Notes: generated from the letters alone by a model not told the origin. A stretch of DNA of 64,000 nt from Litsea cubeba (GCA_012931725.1 CM022948.1:49936668-50000667), one strand, 5' to 3'; shown: positions 23,290 through 36,324, counted from the first letter of the stretch. Numbers and translations are program-made.

Positions 23290-23750
23290 ATATAATTATT
23301 TTATTTTCGTCGGTAAAATGAATATAAAAATAAATAAAAATTAATAAACAGATTTACCGACGTTTAATTTCGTCGGTAAAAGTAAAAAATAAAACTTTAA
23401 AAAGATATTTACCGACGTGTTTATTTTTGTTAGTAACATGATCGTAAAAATAAATGAAAATTAATAAACATATTTACCGACGATTGATTTCGTCGGTAAA
23501 GGTAAAAATAAAAATTTAAAAAGATATTTACCGACGTTTTTATTTTCGTCAGTACAATTAATATAAAAATAAATAAAAATTAATAAACATATTTACCGAC
23601 GTTTGTATTTTCGCATGTAAAATTAATATAAAAATAAATAAATATTCATAAACATATTTACCGACGTTTAATTTCGTCGGTAAAATTAAAAAAGAATATT
23701 AAAAGCATATTTACCGACGTTTTATTTCGTCGGTAAAATTTAAAAAATAA
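23290..23750. repeat. Subterminal ACCGACG/CGTCGGT palindrome array, right
   Basis: About seven units in which TTTACCGACG is followed by 6-9 AT-rich bases and CGTCGGTAAA. Spacers read AATATAAAAATAAATAAAAA. It lies within 70-530 bp of the putative CACTA terminus at 23,818. It mirrors the array at 1-360. Confidence 0.8.
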
Positions 23751-23849
23751 ATTATTTTTTTTAAAATTTAAGAATGGCCTTTGCCGCATCATCCTCCAAG
23801 GCCCTTCTAGGTGTAGTGAATCTGTAGGTCGTAGGAGTAGGCAACCGTT

Positions 23850-24600
23850 TATCCTTCCAAATCTTTATTTTCTGTCCATCTCCCACTCTCCATATGCACC
23901 CCTCCAATAGTATTGTTTTGGCTTCATAGATCCCTCTCCAAACAAAATTAAAGATGGTTTACTAAACAATTCTCGACTAGAAGAAAGAGACATGTGGAAA
24001 ATATTTGGCTTTGAATACTTTGTAAAATAGAGAATGATTATTATGCATGAGCCTCAATCCTTGCTTAACTAGGAGAGCTGGGTTGAAAGCTTCCAAGTTT
24101 TTAAACCCCATACCCCACACGTGTGGACTCGCACATTTTCTCCTAACTAACCCAATGAATCCTTCTCTACTTATTGCGCCGTCCCCACCAAAACATCGCC
24201 ATCATGCTTGCCAACTCTTTTCGAAGACTGGATGGTAATTTGAAACAGCTCATAGCTACTGCCTTGACCAAGATTTCTCTACCAGCTCGAGACAGCAACT
24301 TCTCCCTCCAACCTTGCAGGTTTCTCATTTTATATACTATTGGAAAACTCTTGAGAAAACAATTGAAATGGTATGCTGCTCTGATTGATAGCAAATCCAA
24401 TGTTCATGATGATGATTCCTTTTTAGTTTCTATGGTATTGAGCGACCTTCTTGCAATGCCAATTCCACGAAGATCATCCTAGAGGTTGGCAGGACCTTCT
24501 AGTCCATGCTTAGCCAATTTGGGAAGAGGATTCCTGAACTTCTATTTGAACCTAGTATCCAGTACTTTAAGGTCCTAAACATGTGGAATCCAAAATCATA
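23850..24600 (-). pseudogene. LINE (L1-type) reverse-transcriptase C-terminal fragment
   Basis: Minus-strand reading gives LQGWREKLLSRAGREILVKA, then VAMSCFKLPSSLRKELASMM, then AMFWWG (about 24,330-24,175). After a stop it continues with NLEAFNPALLVKQGLRLMHN and SLFYKVFKAKYFP. This is the conserved stretch just after the polymerase domain of plant L1-type elements, leading into the zf-RVT region. The usual AQAIPTY residues between VA and MSCFKLP are missing. Stops and that deletion show it is dead. It lies between the two CACTA elements. Confidence 0.75.
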
Positions 24601-25211
24601 TAGGTCACGTTTGGCAACCAAATCTTTAGGAAAATGATTTTTGGTTTCTTTAAATTATGGTAAATCTATGTTTGGCAATTGTAAATTCATAAAGACTTAA
24701 ATGAATGGAAATCCTCTTATATTACGATTTTCATATCCGACCACCCCCTATAAGATTTGAAAATTCTCACTTAAGTAGATTTGTACACTGAACCTTATTT
24801 TTCTAATCTATATGCATCAATACACACCAATATCAATGTGAAATCTTCAAATATACAAATCCCCAATGAAGAATCTTTGTTCTAATGGTAGCGAAGAATC
24901 ATCATATCTATGAATTTCTTGCCTGTTACCAAACATGCTCATGATAAGGGTTTGTTTGTTTACAATAAAACACATAAGAATTAAATACATATGATTCATG
25001 TCATAAGTAGTTAAAATTGAGGACTGCAGGTCAATTTTTTTTATTATAAAAAAATGAGTATCCAATAATCTTTCCTTTCATGTAAATAAAATCAAAGGAA
25101 GATGGCAAACGAATAATTCATTTCCCATATTCCTTCGATTTTATTTCCATAAAAGGAAAGGACGTTATTTGATGCCCATTTTTAAAAATTCACCTTTGGT
25201 CTTCTTTTTAA

Positions 25212-25214
25212 CCA
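25212..25214. other. Target-site duplication CCA, left
   Basis: The three bases before the CACTA terminus equal the three bases after the other terminus (44,970-44,972). Three-base duplications are the rule for CACTA elements. Confidence 0.85.
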
Positions 25215-25234
25215 CACTACAAGAAATTTGAGAA

Positions 25235-25640
25235 TTAGCGGCGGATTATAGTGGCGGATTATTTATCTGTCACTACATCTAACTATTATGTCTATTTTAA
25301 ATACATACAACGGCTTATAGCGGCGGTAATTGGATTTTGCCGCGATTAACCGGATTATAGCAGCAGAAAGTGTAATGTGCTGCTATTAGGGGCAGATTTT
25401 TAGATATACAGTTGCGGTAATTATAGTTTGCTACTATTATCCATACAGATATACAATTTTTACATATACAGCGGCGGTAATTATAGTTTGCTACTATTAA
25501 GCATACAGATATACGACTATTAAATGTATTGTAGGTCCCATACAGCAGCAGGTGTTATTTTCCGCTGGTATAAACGTATAGACCTACAACGGCGAATACA
25601 AGTTTCCGCTGCTATATACAGTTTCTCCGCTTATGTGATG
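25235..25640. repeat. Left subterminal GCGGCGG motif region
   Basis: At least eight copies of TAGCGGCGGNNNTTA-like motifs on either strand, with degenerate forms such as GCAGCAG and CCGCTGCTAT. These are candidate binding sites for the element's own Transposase_24 product (inference from En/Spm). Confidence 0.75.
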
Positions 25641-26387
25641 GATCGTTTTGTCGACAGTTTTTCCCAAAAACCCCAGCAGTCTTCCTCTCCTTCCTCAAAA
25701 ACCCTAGAGATCGCGTTCTGTCTATAGTTTTTCCCCCAAAACCCTAGAGATCTTCTTCTCCTTCCTCAAAAACCCTAGAGATCTTCCTCTCCTTCCTAAA
25801 AAACCGTTGTTCTTCTTCCCAAAACCATCTCAATCTCTTCTCAAAACCACTTAATCACAGAGGAAAATGAGATCCAACGACCAAATCGCCCTTCTTCCCT
25901 AAAAAACCGGCGATATTGAAGATTGAAGCAGAGAAGGAAATGCATGGAACATCTCTTTCCTTCACGTGATTCAGATTAGAAAACTCTAAAGGTTTGATTC
26001 TCTTTCTCTCTCTTTGAAAATCCGACTCGATTTCGCGCTCTCTGATTCGTTTGGTTTTGACCTAGATCCGAGCTTTCATCTCAGCTGCGATCACTGAAGA
26101 AGAAGATTTTAAACTTCTGAAAGTTAGCGCCACATAGCCACTCTCTTTGGAAAAGCCACTGTCAGAATCCTCTTGCTTCTTAGATTGAGGTTTTTTTTTT
26201 GACAACTCCTTTTTTTTTTTTCGTTCTTATGAAACTTGTTCTGTTATGCACATTGTTTTTTTATTCTTTCAAGGCCTGGATCCGCAGATCTGAGCTTTTC
26301 GCATGGTTTCTTGTGAATATCTTCCTGAATGTAGGCTCTAATTCGTCTCATGATCTTCTGATTTTGGTTTTGTTGCAATTGTAGAAG

Positions 26388-26430
<43 letters not shown>
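26388..26430. repeat. (CT)n microsatellite
   Basis: About twenty uninterrupted CT units in the likely leader intron of the CACTA transposase gene. Confidence 0.9.
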
Positions 26431-26432
<2 letters not shown>

Positions 26433-26540
26433 ATTTTCATTGATTTAAGGTTGTTTTTGGTTTGTGCACTGTTTTGATGTTGAGATCGAGGTTGTGGAGT
26501 AGTGAAATTTGTGACAACATTGTACTCAGGGGTGGGGGTG

Positions 26541-27155
26541 TTTCTGTTATTCTGGATGATGTCACATTATCACTTCTAGAGTTCTAGTTACTACTGTCAG
26601 TTGCCTGCTACTGTAATGTTGTATATGGTCCTAGAGGTGGTGGGCATCAATCCGACCCAAGTTGTTTTTAGTGTAACCAATTCAAGGATTCATAGTATAT
26701 AAGGAGTAATTTAATGGCTAGTACCTACACCTGCAACCCAAATGTAAACCAAGCAATTTTTAGTTAAGAAATTATGGTTCTCAATTCTGTAATCATTTGT
26801 GAGTACTGTTTGGAGTCCATTCTTTTGCTTGGATGGGGCATTTAGTTCATGTTGGTATTCTTGGAACAAGGGAGGATCAGAAAGGACAACTTTTCCTTAT
26901 CTGTTTCTTTTTTTTTCTTAATTTTTTGCCTCTAAGCCTGCTAACTTTCCAATACTGAAATATTATCAGTTTTCCTACCCTGTTTCTGTTATTCTGGATG
27001 ATGTCACATTGTCATTTTTAGAGTTCTAGATGCTACTATTGGTTGCCTGCTACTGTAACGTTGTACATGGTCCAAGAGGTGGTGGGTATCAATCCAACCC
27101 AAGTTGTTTTTAGTATAACCAATTCAAAGATTCATAGTACATAAGGAATAATTCA
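26541..27155. repeat. Diverged direct duplication, 442-bp offset
   Basis: The segment from 26,541 (TTTCTGTTATTCTGGATGATG) to about 26,714 recurs from 26,983 to about 27,155 with scattered substitutions. Intervening sequence is unrelated. Confidence 0.7.
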
Positions 27156-28584
27156 AAATTCCTAATGAGAATTCATCATGTCAGGGAATTTATAACAAGT
27201 TGTCCCCTTGGCATTTTTTTTTTCGATGCAACCTTTCTTTGTTAAATATCTTAATTCCAACCACTTGAAAAGTCACAAACAACCTTTGGCATTTAAAAAT
27301 TCTCCATTGGAGAGTAAGATTTGGGAATTCCATGTATGGGAATGAGATAGCATTTTTGGAGAATTTGCAAATTCTTCATATATGAATTCTATGAATGCTG
27401 GCAATGAAATGTGCCCTCAAAGTGAAAAATAATATAAAATAAAAAATAGTAATTAAAAAAGCAGAAAATACAGATCGTGGGCATTCAAACAAAGCAAGTT
27501 ATAAATATTGACTTGAACATGCATCTAGTCACTCAAACTTGCTCCAAATGGATTTAGCTGCCTGGCATGCATGAGTTCAAGCACCCCCTGCTTCATTAGT
27601 TATAGAAATCCATAATGCTTAGTTGATGCCACAATGAACAACGTAAGGTATAGTAATGGACAGCTAAGATCATTTATTCTCAAAACATTTACACAGCATC
27701 TCCCAACCAATACCATGATGGAACACTTAATAACAACGGTCTTGATCATCAGTCTTACTCTTGTCCTCTCCCACCTTTCTGAAAAGGGTCCAAGACTCTA
27801 AGTAGGTGAATCAAAATACACTAACAAATTTACCAAGAAATATATTAACAAATCTCTGTTCTGATGTGCTTGCCTAATAGGCAGTTAAAGCACTATAGGC
27901 CCTTGATCTTGGTGCTTAGGTGAGCAAATATCTCTATAAATTAATTTGAGATTCACCTGTCTCAACTTTTTATATATTTAGTTAAATGTTCACATAAGTT
28001 TAAACTTTTTAAATGATTTTGTTTTTTGCAATTATCTATAAAAACATAAAAACAATTGTCCAAAACATCAATGATGCACTGCATTACAATTTTTTTTTTG
28101 TTAAACATCATACCATGTTTAGAACTACTTGATTTGAGTTGATATAATAACAAGAACTCCAATTGATTTTTATTGGTACTATGACACAGTGGGGATAGAA
28201 GACCCAAAACAGATTCTTCCCCTTTGTTAGTGTTGGGAGAAAAGAAGACCCATTTCCCCTTATAAGGGAAAAATTTTCATTGTTTATTTTCACCTATGAA
28301 TATTCTATTATCTAATGGCATTGGTTGACAACTGGCCAACACATGGAAAGAATCACCATAGCTATATATCTTCAGATCCAAGGCCAAATTGATAATATGA
28401 AAGTGATTTAAGGATTTCTTTAAAGGGGCAAGTTAGCTGACCCATAGTTATATGGAAGATTAGGAGAAGAGAATATTGCAATAGTTTTTATGTGAGAGAT
28501 ATTTCCTTAAACTTAAATTTAATCACTTAAGACTTTACTCTCTTTTATTTCAGATTGACAGTCTATTAGTTGTGAAAAAACATT

Positions 28585-31500
28585 ATGGACAAGAGTTGGA
28601 CTCTTGAGTCGAGAGTGAGCATTGCATATGAAGAAGGGGTCAAACAATTCCTTGACTTTGCATTTGCTAACGCAATATCAAGGGAAAGGATCAAATGTCC
28701 ATGTAAGAATTGCAGTAATGTATATTATAGATCTCGGGATGAAGTATATGTACATCTGATATGTGATGGATTTGAAAAGAGTTACGCCCGTGGTGTTTGG
28801 GTTTTTCACGGGGAAGTTTTTGCATCACCACATCAAAGGTCAAGTAATGTTACCTTGGATGAAGATGTACCGGATGAAGTTGATGATATGCACGGAATGT
28901 TACAGTCGGCATTTGGAATCCAAGATCCCGAGTCTAGTTCACAAGAACCTGAAGAGGAACCTAATGCAGAAGCAGTGAAATTTTATAAATTGGTAAAAGA
29001 TGCGGACCAAGAGTTGTACCCGGGATGCAAGAATTTCACCAAGCTTGCTTTTGTTGTGCGATTATACCACATAAAGTGCCTGAATGGATGGAGTGACAAG
29101 TCTTTTACCATGTTGCTTGAGTTGTTGAAAGAAGCATTTCCTGAAGGCGAAACCTTGCCACAGTCCTTTTATGAAACCAAAAAGATCATTGGAGAATTGG
29201 GCCTTGGTTATAATAAGATTGATGCTTGCCCTAATGATTGTATGTTGTATTGGAAAGAAGCTGCTAAGGAATCTGCATGTTCTATATGTGGCACTTCAAG
29301 GTGGAAAGCCAATGATGACGGTGCATCACCTTCATTTTCCAAGGAACGAAAAATCCCTGCGAAGATTGTACGTCACTTTCCCTTGAAGCCAAGGCTTCAA
29401 CGGCTTTTCATGTCAGATAGAACAGCTTCCTTAATGAGATGGCATGCAGAGGGGCGCACCAATGACGGGGTTTTAAGGCATCCTGCTGACTCCAAAGCGT
29501 GGCAAAGTCTAGACGACCAATATCCAAATTTCGCTGCGGAGCCTCGTAATGTTAGACTTGGGTTAGCAAGCGATGGCTTCAATCCATTCGGTACCATGAG
29601 TATTGCCCACAGCACATGGCCTGTTGTTTTGATGCCTTACAACTTGCCACCATGGATGTGCATGAAGCAACCGTTTTTTATAATGTCGTTGCTTATTCCC
29701 GGTCCTCGTGGACCGGGGAATGACATTGATGTATATTTGCAACCTTTGGTAGATGAGTTGAAGGAGTTGTGGGAGGATGGATTTCACACTTGGGATGCAT
29801 CAACCAATCAAAACTTTCAGATGCGTGCAGCATTGTTGTGGACAATTAGTGACTTTCCTGCATATGCAAACTTGTCAGGATGGAGTACAAAAGGTCGCTT
29901 TGCTTGTCCTCATTGCAATGAGGACACTTCTCATTACTACTTGTCACATGGGCAAAAGTTATGTTATATGAGTCACCGCCGTTTCTTGAATGTCGATCAT
30001 AAGTTTCGTCGTGATAAAACAAAATTTGATGGAAAGACGGAATTCAGATCCGCTCCTCCATCAAGATCTGGGACAGAGCTCTTGCATCAGTGTCATGACA
30101 TCAATACCACATTCGGAAAGCATAACTCCAATACATCCAGTAAGAAGAGAAAACGGGATGATAACGGAAAGGTTGGATGGAAGAAAAAGAGTATATTCTT
30201 CAAATTACCATATTGGGAGCATCTTTTGATACGGCACAACTTGGATGTTATGCATATTGAGAAGAATATATGTGACAGTATAGTTGGGACATTATTGAAT
30301 ATTGAAGGAAAAACAAAGGACAACTTAAAGGCGCGTCTAGACCTGAAAAAATGGATATAAGACCCGCGCTTCAAACATATGCACAAGGACATAAAACATA
30401 TTTGCCTCTCGCATGCTTCTCAATGGCTCAGAAAGAGAAAGATATTTTCTGTAAGGTATTATCTCGGGTGAAGGTTCCAGATGGTTATGCGGCTAATATA
30501 TCACGTTGTGTGCGCTTGAAAGACCGCAAAATCTTTGGATTGAAGAGTCATGACTGCCATATTTTAATGCAGCAATTGCTTCCATTAGCAGTGCGAAGGG
30601 CCTTGCCAAAGAATGTCAGTGCAGTCTTGATTGAGTTAAGCAATTTCTTTAGGGAAATATGCTCGAAAATCGCTACAGTTAAAGTTCTTAATGGATTAGA
30701 ATCTCGAATCTCAACAACACTGTGCCATCTTGAAATGATTTTTCCACCAGCCTTCTTTGATATCATGGTTCATTTGGCAATTCATTTGGCAGGAGAGGCT
30801 AAGATCGCAGGACCCGTACAATACCGATGGATGTACCCCATTGAGAGGTGTGTGTTAATGTCATTGTATTTGTTTCAACATGTCACTGTAGAAACGATAG
30901 TGTTTTTTGTAAAAATTGTTCTCACAATACCTTATTTCTAATTATCTATAGGTACTTGCTTACTCTCAAGTCATATGTGCGCAATAGAAGTCGACCTGAG
31001 GGTTCAATAGCAGAGGGATACCTTGCAGAAGAATGCTTGACTTTCTGCTCAAGGTATTTGCATGATGTGGAGACAAAGTCAACTCGTGCACCAAGGAATT
31101 ATGATCAAGGTGCAACTGAGACAAATCAAATGTCATTGATTTTCTCAAAGCTAGGTCGTGCACTTGGGAAGGAGTCATCGATAAATTTGATGCAGGATGC
31201 ATGGGAGCAGATGCATCGGTATATTCTCTTTAATTGCACTGAAGTGGCCCCATTTGTCGAGTAAGACATTTACCTCATCTTGGTTATTAATTTTTTTAAG
31301 CAATCAAATATAATATCATACCTAGTGTTCTAATGGAAGGTCATTTTTTTGTACATAGAGAACACCGTAAAAAGATCTACACTAATAATCGTCACAAGCG
31401 ACAAATTGATAGAGAACGCATGCACAATGATCAATTTCCAAAATGGTTTGAGTCTCATGTAAGTAAGAAGATATCATCAGTATATATGTGTCACATGTAT

Positions 31501-32303
31501 TGTTCATACATGTAATTTTGGTGCGTGACTAACATGTGGTAACCACACAGGTTGATTGTTTGCGACTAGAAGGTGACAAACGGGTTACTACGGACCTAAG
31601 ATTGCTGGCTAGAGGTCCTAGTAAGGTGGCTAGTAGCTTCTCCAAGTTTGTGATAAATGGGTTTAGGTTCCGCACAAAAGATCTTGATAAGAAAAGTAAG
31701 ACTCAAAATAGCGGAGTTGTGGTTACTGCAAAGACATCGAGCTTTGCAAGTACTAAGGACATGAACCCTGTGATAGGAGATATTACCTACTACGGTGTTT
31801 TGACTGATATCATACAATTGGATTACTATGAAGAGCGAAAGGTGGTCTTATTCAAATGTGATTGGGTTGACGTCACATCCCAAGGCAGGGGTGTCAAGAT
31901 AGATGGGTTGGGGTTTACGCTTGTAAATTTGAAGCGATTATTAAGCACCAATGAACAATTTGTGCTCGCCTCTCAAGCCTTGCAAGTGTTCTATGTGGAA
32001 GACCCGGTAGAAACCGATTGGCATGTTGCTATTATGACAAAACCTAGAGATTTTTTTGACATGCATGGGGATTCTTTTAATGCAAATGAAGAGGAGACAT
32101 ACTTGGAAAGTCAGCCATATGATGCTCAACGGTTAGAAGACATTTGTATTGATGCTGATAATATTAGTGAAGCAAGGGCAGATGTACCTGGGACAACTAT
32201 TGACACACCTCTAGGCACCCAAGCGACGATAGAGGAACAAGGAGATGATTCTGAATTTGATGACAATGAGTTTGTAGATTCTGACACCATTTCAGATTTT
32301 TGA
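28585..32303 (+). pseudogene. tnp2: TNP2 transposase, four exons, one-base frameshift
   Basis: This is the main CACTA transposase. Exons by splice logic are 28,585-30,847, 30,952-31,260, 31,359-31,458 and 31,551-32,303. All junctions are GT-AG and phases fit. Domains in order are Transpos_assoc (residues 3-77, with KCPCKNC at 37-43), the Transposase_21 core (ACSICGTSRWK; LMRWHAEGRTNDG; GLASDGFNPFG with Asp near 330; YNLPPWMCMKQPFFIMSLLI; HNLDVMHIEKNI near 551), DUF4218 (PPAFFDIMVHLAIHLAGEAK) and DUF4216 (ITYYGVLTDIIQLDYYEERK), then an acidic tail. The first frame stops at 30,360 because an A6 run (30,346-30,351) is one base short. After it the reading frame resumes at once and stays open to the end. 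Apart from that the product would be about 1,140 aa, a normal length. A sequencing error is possible. Confidence 0.92.
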
Positions 32304-32453
32304 AATGAGATGTCAACGTAAATAAATGACTCCACTTTTGTAACATGTAATTGAATTCCCAAGTCCTTGCATCTCTTTTTTTTTTTTTTTTGTATGTGTT
32401 AGCTACAAGTATTCCTTGAATTTACTAAGTGACTATTATTGAATATAAGCTCA

Positions 32454-35400
32454 ATGGTGCGCATGTTAGATATGTCATCTTCATCACAGGCAGGGGACCG
32501 GCCAACACAGATGGACACCCAGGCATCTACTTCAGGTAATTACATATATTCAAAAATAGTTTCATAGGAAGTTTAGGTTTAATAATCTTCTCTTCTTTTG
32601 CTAATCCTTTTTGTATTCAACACTCATTGTTGTTATTTTGTTCTATGTTGCAATAATTTATATATATGTATATCTTGTGATTAAATGATCATGGATGCAT
32701 TTCAGTATTGCATGCATCTAACCAGCTGGGAGGTTTTGTTCCTCTTTCTAACATCATCAGGCTCCAACTTATACTCGGGTGCCAACTCTGAATTGGCAGT
32801 TTGTATAATAAAATGTAATAAATGTGGTTTGCGAAGCCCAAAAGCTTGGCTCTATCCACAGCCATGTGTTGCATCTTAGGATTTCAATAGCTGACACCAA
32901 AAATGTAGTTTTGTAGTTTTTGTTAGCACAGGATTATGGAGTAACAGATTCAGATTCTGTTAGCTTTATGGTAACTGTGTTTTGAAAGACATGTAAATAG
33001 AAACAGTGCTAATTTATGTTTTTCCTCCAATGTTGTTGATAGAATTCGATCTTCTTTATATGCATTTGATAGTGATACCTATGCTTATTGTCTTGTATTG
33101 TTAATAAAATCTTGTTGTGTTGAAAAGTAATTTCAGCTTTGTATGATGCTTGTCCAATGACTTGTGTTTTAAACAGGGACTCAAGCAAGGAGGACAAGAG
33201 GCCCAAATCGATGCATCGCTCTCACTAATCAGCGAGAGCGTATCGTGGTAGAATGTAATGAATATGGGCAGCCCATTGGAATGAATGAGAGACTTTTGAC
33301 TTTGTATATCGGCGTCATTGCAAGAGATGGGCAGAAAGCGCCCCTCTCTTATTCTGATTGGAGGAGAATGCCTGCAGAGCGGACAACGGATATGTGGCAG
33401 GCTATACAGGTATTAATGTAATTGATTCAATTATGATGATAATAGCATGTGTTTTATTTGTACTAATGTCGAGTTTTTCATGCATGTCTTACAGGCAAAA
33501 TTTGATTTGGGCAATAACGAGAAAATGAAGAGATGGGTTCACATTGCGCTAAGCCGCAGCTGGAGGAATTGGAAAGCCACATTGAAGAAGAAATACTATA
33601 ACCCATATCATACCATTCGGGACCGGTTGCAGGACTGTCCTGCTAGAGTGAATCCGGACCAATGGGTGTCCCTCGCTAGGTTTTGGGGGTCTCAGGAGGG
33701 GGTGGTATGAAATAAATAAGAACTTTATGATTTCTTAGCCGAATTGTTTGATTTTTCTTTTACTTTTGTTTATTTTCTTCGAAAAACTAATGTTTGCGTT
33801 ATCATAAATAGGCGCGAAGCAGAAGAAATTCTAGAAATCGCGAGGCACAGACGATGAGTCATACGGCCGGAACAAAAAGTTTCGCCCGAATACGCGATGA
33901 AGCGGTAATTTCTTATTTAATTAAATCATTGTTGTTAATATAATACTTTGATATGGATCTCATTGTTTTTAATCTAACTATTTTAAATGATTATAGCGGG
34001 CACGAAATCCCGATGGGCAGGTGCCGGACCGGATGGAAGTGTTCCGAATGACTCATACACGCCGAGATGGACAGCTCGTGGATCAAGCATCAGAGGACGT
34101 GATGGTATGTTTAATCCTTGTTGAACATGCTAAAATCATTATTTGGGTTTAAAAACCAATTGCATTCTCTCTTTTTCCCAAAATAAAAGAAAAGGAAATT
34201 CTAAGAACAAAGTGTTCTGCTAGCATCTTCCACCATAGTTTCTATATTCTTTGATGCTTTGCAAATTATTATATTTAATGGACAATGTTGCAATCGGATG
34301 GGTCTGGTCTTTGCTCCGTTTTGACCTGAATGTTTCTTGAGTAGAAAATTAATTGACCATAGGCACAATTGGAAAGAAACTCCTCTGGTTAAGTTGTGAT
34401 GGGTCAAGAGCTTAGGGGGATGATTGACCATATTAAATCCACTGCTCTGTTTCATGATGGTTGAGGAGGAGGTGCTTTGACTAACTTTGGGCCTAGTGCA
34501 CAGGCCTGTATAAGAGAAAGGTGTCAGAAATGCTTCTGTAGGTTGTTTTGATCAAACATTCTAAGGAGACCAAACTTTGTGCAAAAATACCACTGCCATT
34601 CCTATTTTGATTAGTAATGTATCGTGTAGGAAAAGAATCACTTTAATTAAATAGATGAGAAAGGAAGAATCTTGATTCTCTCACACTAGGTCCAGGGATT
34701 AGAAAATTGAAAACACAGCTTCCCTTTCAAGTTTCTCTTAAGTAGGAAATAAAATAAAAAAAGCTGTGTGGAAGAAGGCCTACACTACACTGCCTTTTAA
34801 AGGCATTACAATTATAAAGAAACACAGAAACTATATATATTGAATATACTCTTGGTTTCGAGCAGAACCACCAATATTCTAATAGATTCGATTCGTATGA
34901 CAATTTGCTTCTGTATTATAATAAACTCCTATTCGGATGCCGATGCAACTCGTTTATTTATACAGATTCTATACATATTGATTGATTTATACAGCCTCCT
35001 ATTCGGATGCCGATGCAACTCGTTTATTTTTACAGATTCTTTACATATTGATTGATTTATATTGTGAATTGTACCATCTTGAAAACAGTGTGTTAGGTGA
35101 GTATTAGAGAAAGCTGGGGCTTTTTTTTTTCTGTTGTGCCCTTTTGTCCATCTCATTGCCAATGGCCAACTGGCCACTGCCACACCCACAAATGGCCCTC
35201 CTCTCGTCATGTCTCATCCATCCTCACCACACCCTCCAAACCCACTTTTCCCTTCCATTTTAGCTCTCCCCAATTAATATTATTCATGACAAATAACAAT
35301 TCCCAATGGATATATGGATGGACCCTGTACTCCTAGTCTCTTTTTGGATGTTAAACATTGACAGTTGAGATGCTTGGGTCCGCCTCTGTGGAGCATGTGT

Positions 35401-36324
35401 AGCTATTAGAGAAATCCTTTCATTGGGATTTGGAACTGTCAAACTAAAAGAAAGAAATATAATCCAGCTAATTTTATATTATCATATGTTAGATATATAT
35501 TTATGGTCCTTATTTCCCTCATTATTTGAAATGCTGAAATGGTTAAGATTCAATTGTGGACCTTTACTGTATAATTATATAAAAGACACTTGAAATACTT
35601 AGAGACCAGATTTTGTTTGGATGGTTAAAAACACTTACATTCCAACCTATTACTTTACTGATTCAAGTGTTGTAAACCCATATAGCATAATAGTTTTAAT
35701 CATCTACTATAATAATTTGAGCAACTACAGTCTACAGTGCTCCTGATCCACATGAATAAATATATATCCTGCAGTTTCATTAACATGGGGCATTTTTTTA
35801 TTTAGTATCAATGAGCATGATTGCTCCTAAATAAATGGAATGTTAGAAAGAAAAAAAAGGGGCAGACAACTGCTGGTTGAATACATTTGTGTGCAAGAAT
35901 TGATGAGTTTTACTGAAAAACTGACTGAGCCCAAAATTCTGAATTGCAGAGACAACTTAATGAAAGACTTAGCGAACTTCCGGAAAGCTCACAAAGCAGT
36001 ACAACACGAGATGACATCTTCACCCAAGTGATGGGAGAAGATAGACGTGGCCGGGTTCGTACATTTGGGTTAGGTGTCACTCCCTCTGATATCTTTGGCC
36101 CACGAGCTTCAATTGCTGAAGCAAGAGCTGCAGCTGTTGAAGCACGAGCTGCAGCTCTTGAATCGGTGAGGATAGCAGAGATGGAGAGATCTCAGAGGAT
36201 AGCCTTGCAAGAGGAAGTGGTCCAAATGCGAACCCAATTGAACCAATTGATGACATGGATGCAGAGCTTCACTGGGAGTGGCCCATCGTCGTCTTCGTCT
36301 GTGCCTGTGGGTAGCATACCATAG
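32454..36324 (+). CDS. Transposase_24 (Ptta/En-Spm) protein, six exons, 366 aa
   Basis: This is the second CACTA gene, TNPA-side in function by analogy: it binds subterminal motifs and pairs the ends. Exons are 32,454-32,535, 33,177-33,409, 33,495-33,704, 33,812-33,904, 33,997-34,104 and 35,950-36,324. Every junction is GT-AG and the joined frame is open from ATG to TAG. Residues about 35-240 form the Transposase_24 domain: LLTLYIGVIARDGQKAPLSY, DWRRMP, DMWQAIQ, RWVHIALSRSWRNWKATLKK, then YHTIRDRLQDCPARVNPDQW and RDEARARNPDGQVPDRMEVF. Residues about 295-347 are an Ala/Glu/Arg coiled coil (EARAAAVEARAAALESVRIA and onward). It begins 150 bp after TNP2 ends, in the same sense. A later in-frame ATG at 32,463 or 32,472 is also possible. 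The last intron (1.8 kb) is enlarged. Confidence 0.88.
34926..35065. repeat. 70-bp tandem duplication in a transposase intron
   Basis: CTCCTATTCGGATGCCGATG begins at 34,926 and 34,996. The two copies run for 70 bp with few differences, inside the last intron of the Transposase_24 gene. Confidence 0.85.

Larger units (their letters stand above)
1..23818 (-). mobile_element. Old CACTA (En/Spm) element, left end outside window
   Basis: The TNP2-type transposase inside (14,695-18,303) reads on the minus strand, so 23,818 would be the 5' end of the element. The sequence there, read on the minus strand, begins CACTACACCTAGAAGG, which fits a CACTA terminus. Both sides carry the same subterminal families in opposite orientation: palindromic CGTCGG motifs (1-360 and 23,290-23,750) and the 170-bp repeat (730-1,998 and 20,850-22,600). 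The 3' terminus is not in the window, so the 3-bp target duplication cannot be tested; the bases after 23,818 are AAT. The body is swollen by later insertions: hAT, LTR elements and a SINE foldback. It could instead be two related elements merged together. The single-element reading is inferred from the inverted arrangement of the repeat families. Confidence 0.55.
25640..28584. other. Probable promoter and untranslated leader of the TNP2 gene
   Basis: No protein gene seen. Sequence at 25,660-25,990 has the CT-rich, AAAACCCTAGAGATC-repeating look of a plant 5' leader. A possible donor (AAAG|GTTTGATTC) lies near 25,992. An acceptor (TTTATTTCAG at about 28,546-28,555) lies 29 bases before the TNP2 start codon, so a long leader intron is plausible. 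The stretch also holds a (CT)n run (26,388-26,430) and a diverged direct duplication (26,541 and 26,983). Confidence 0.4.
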
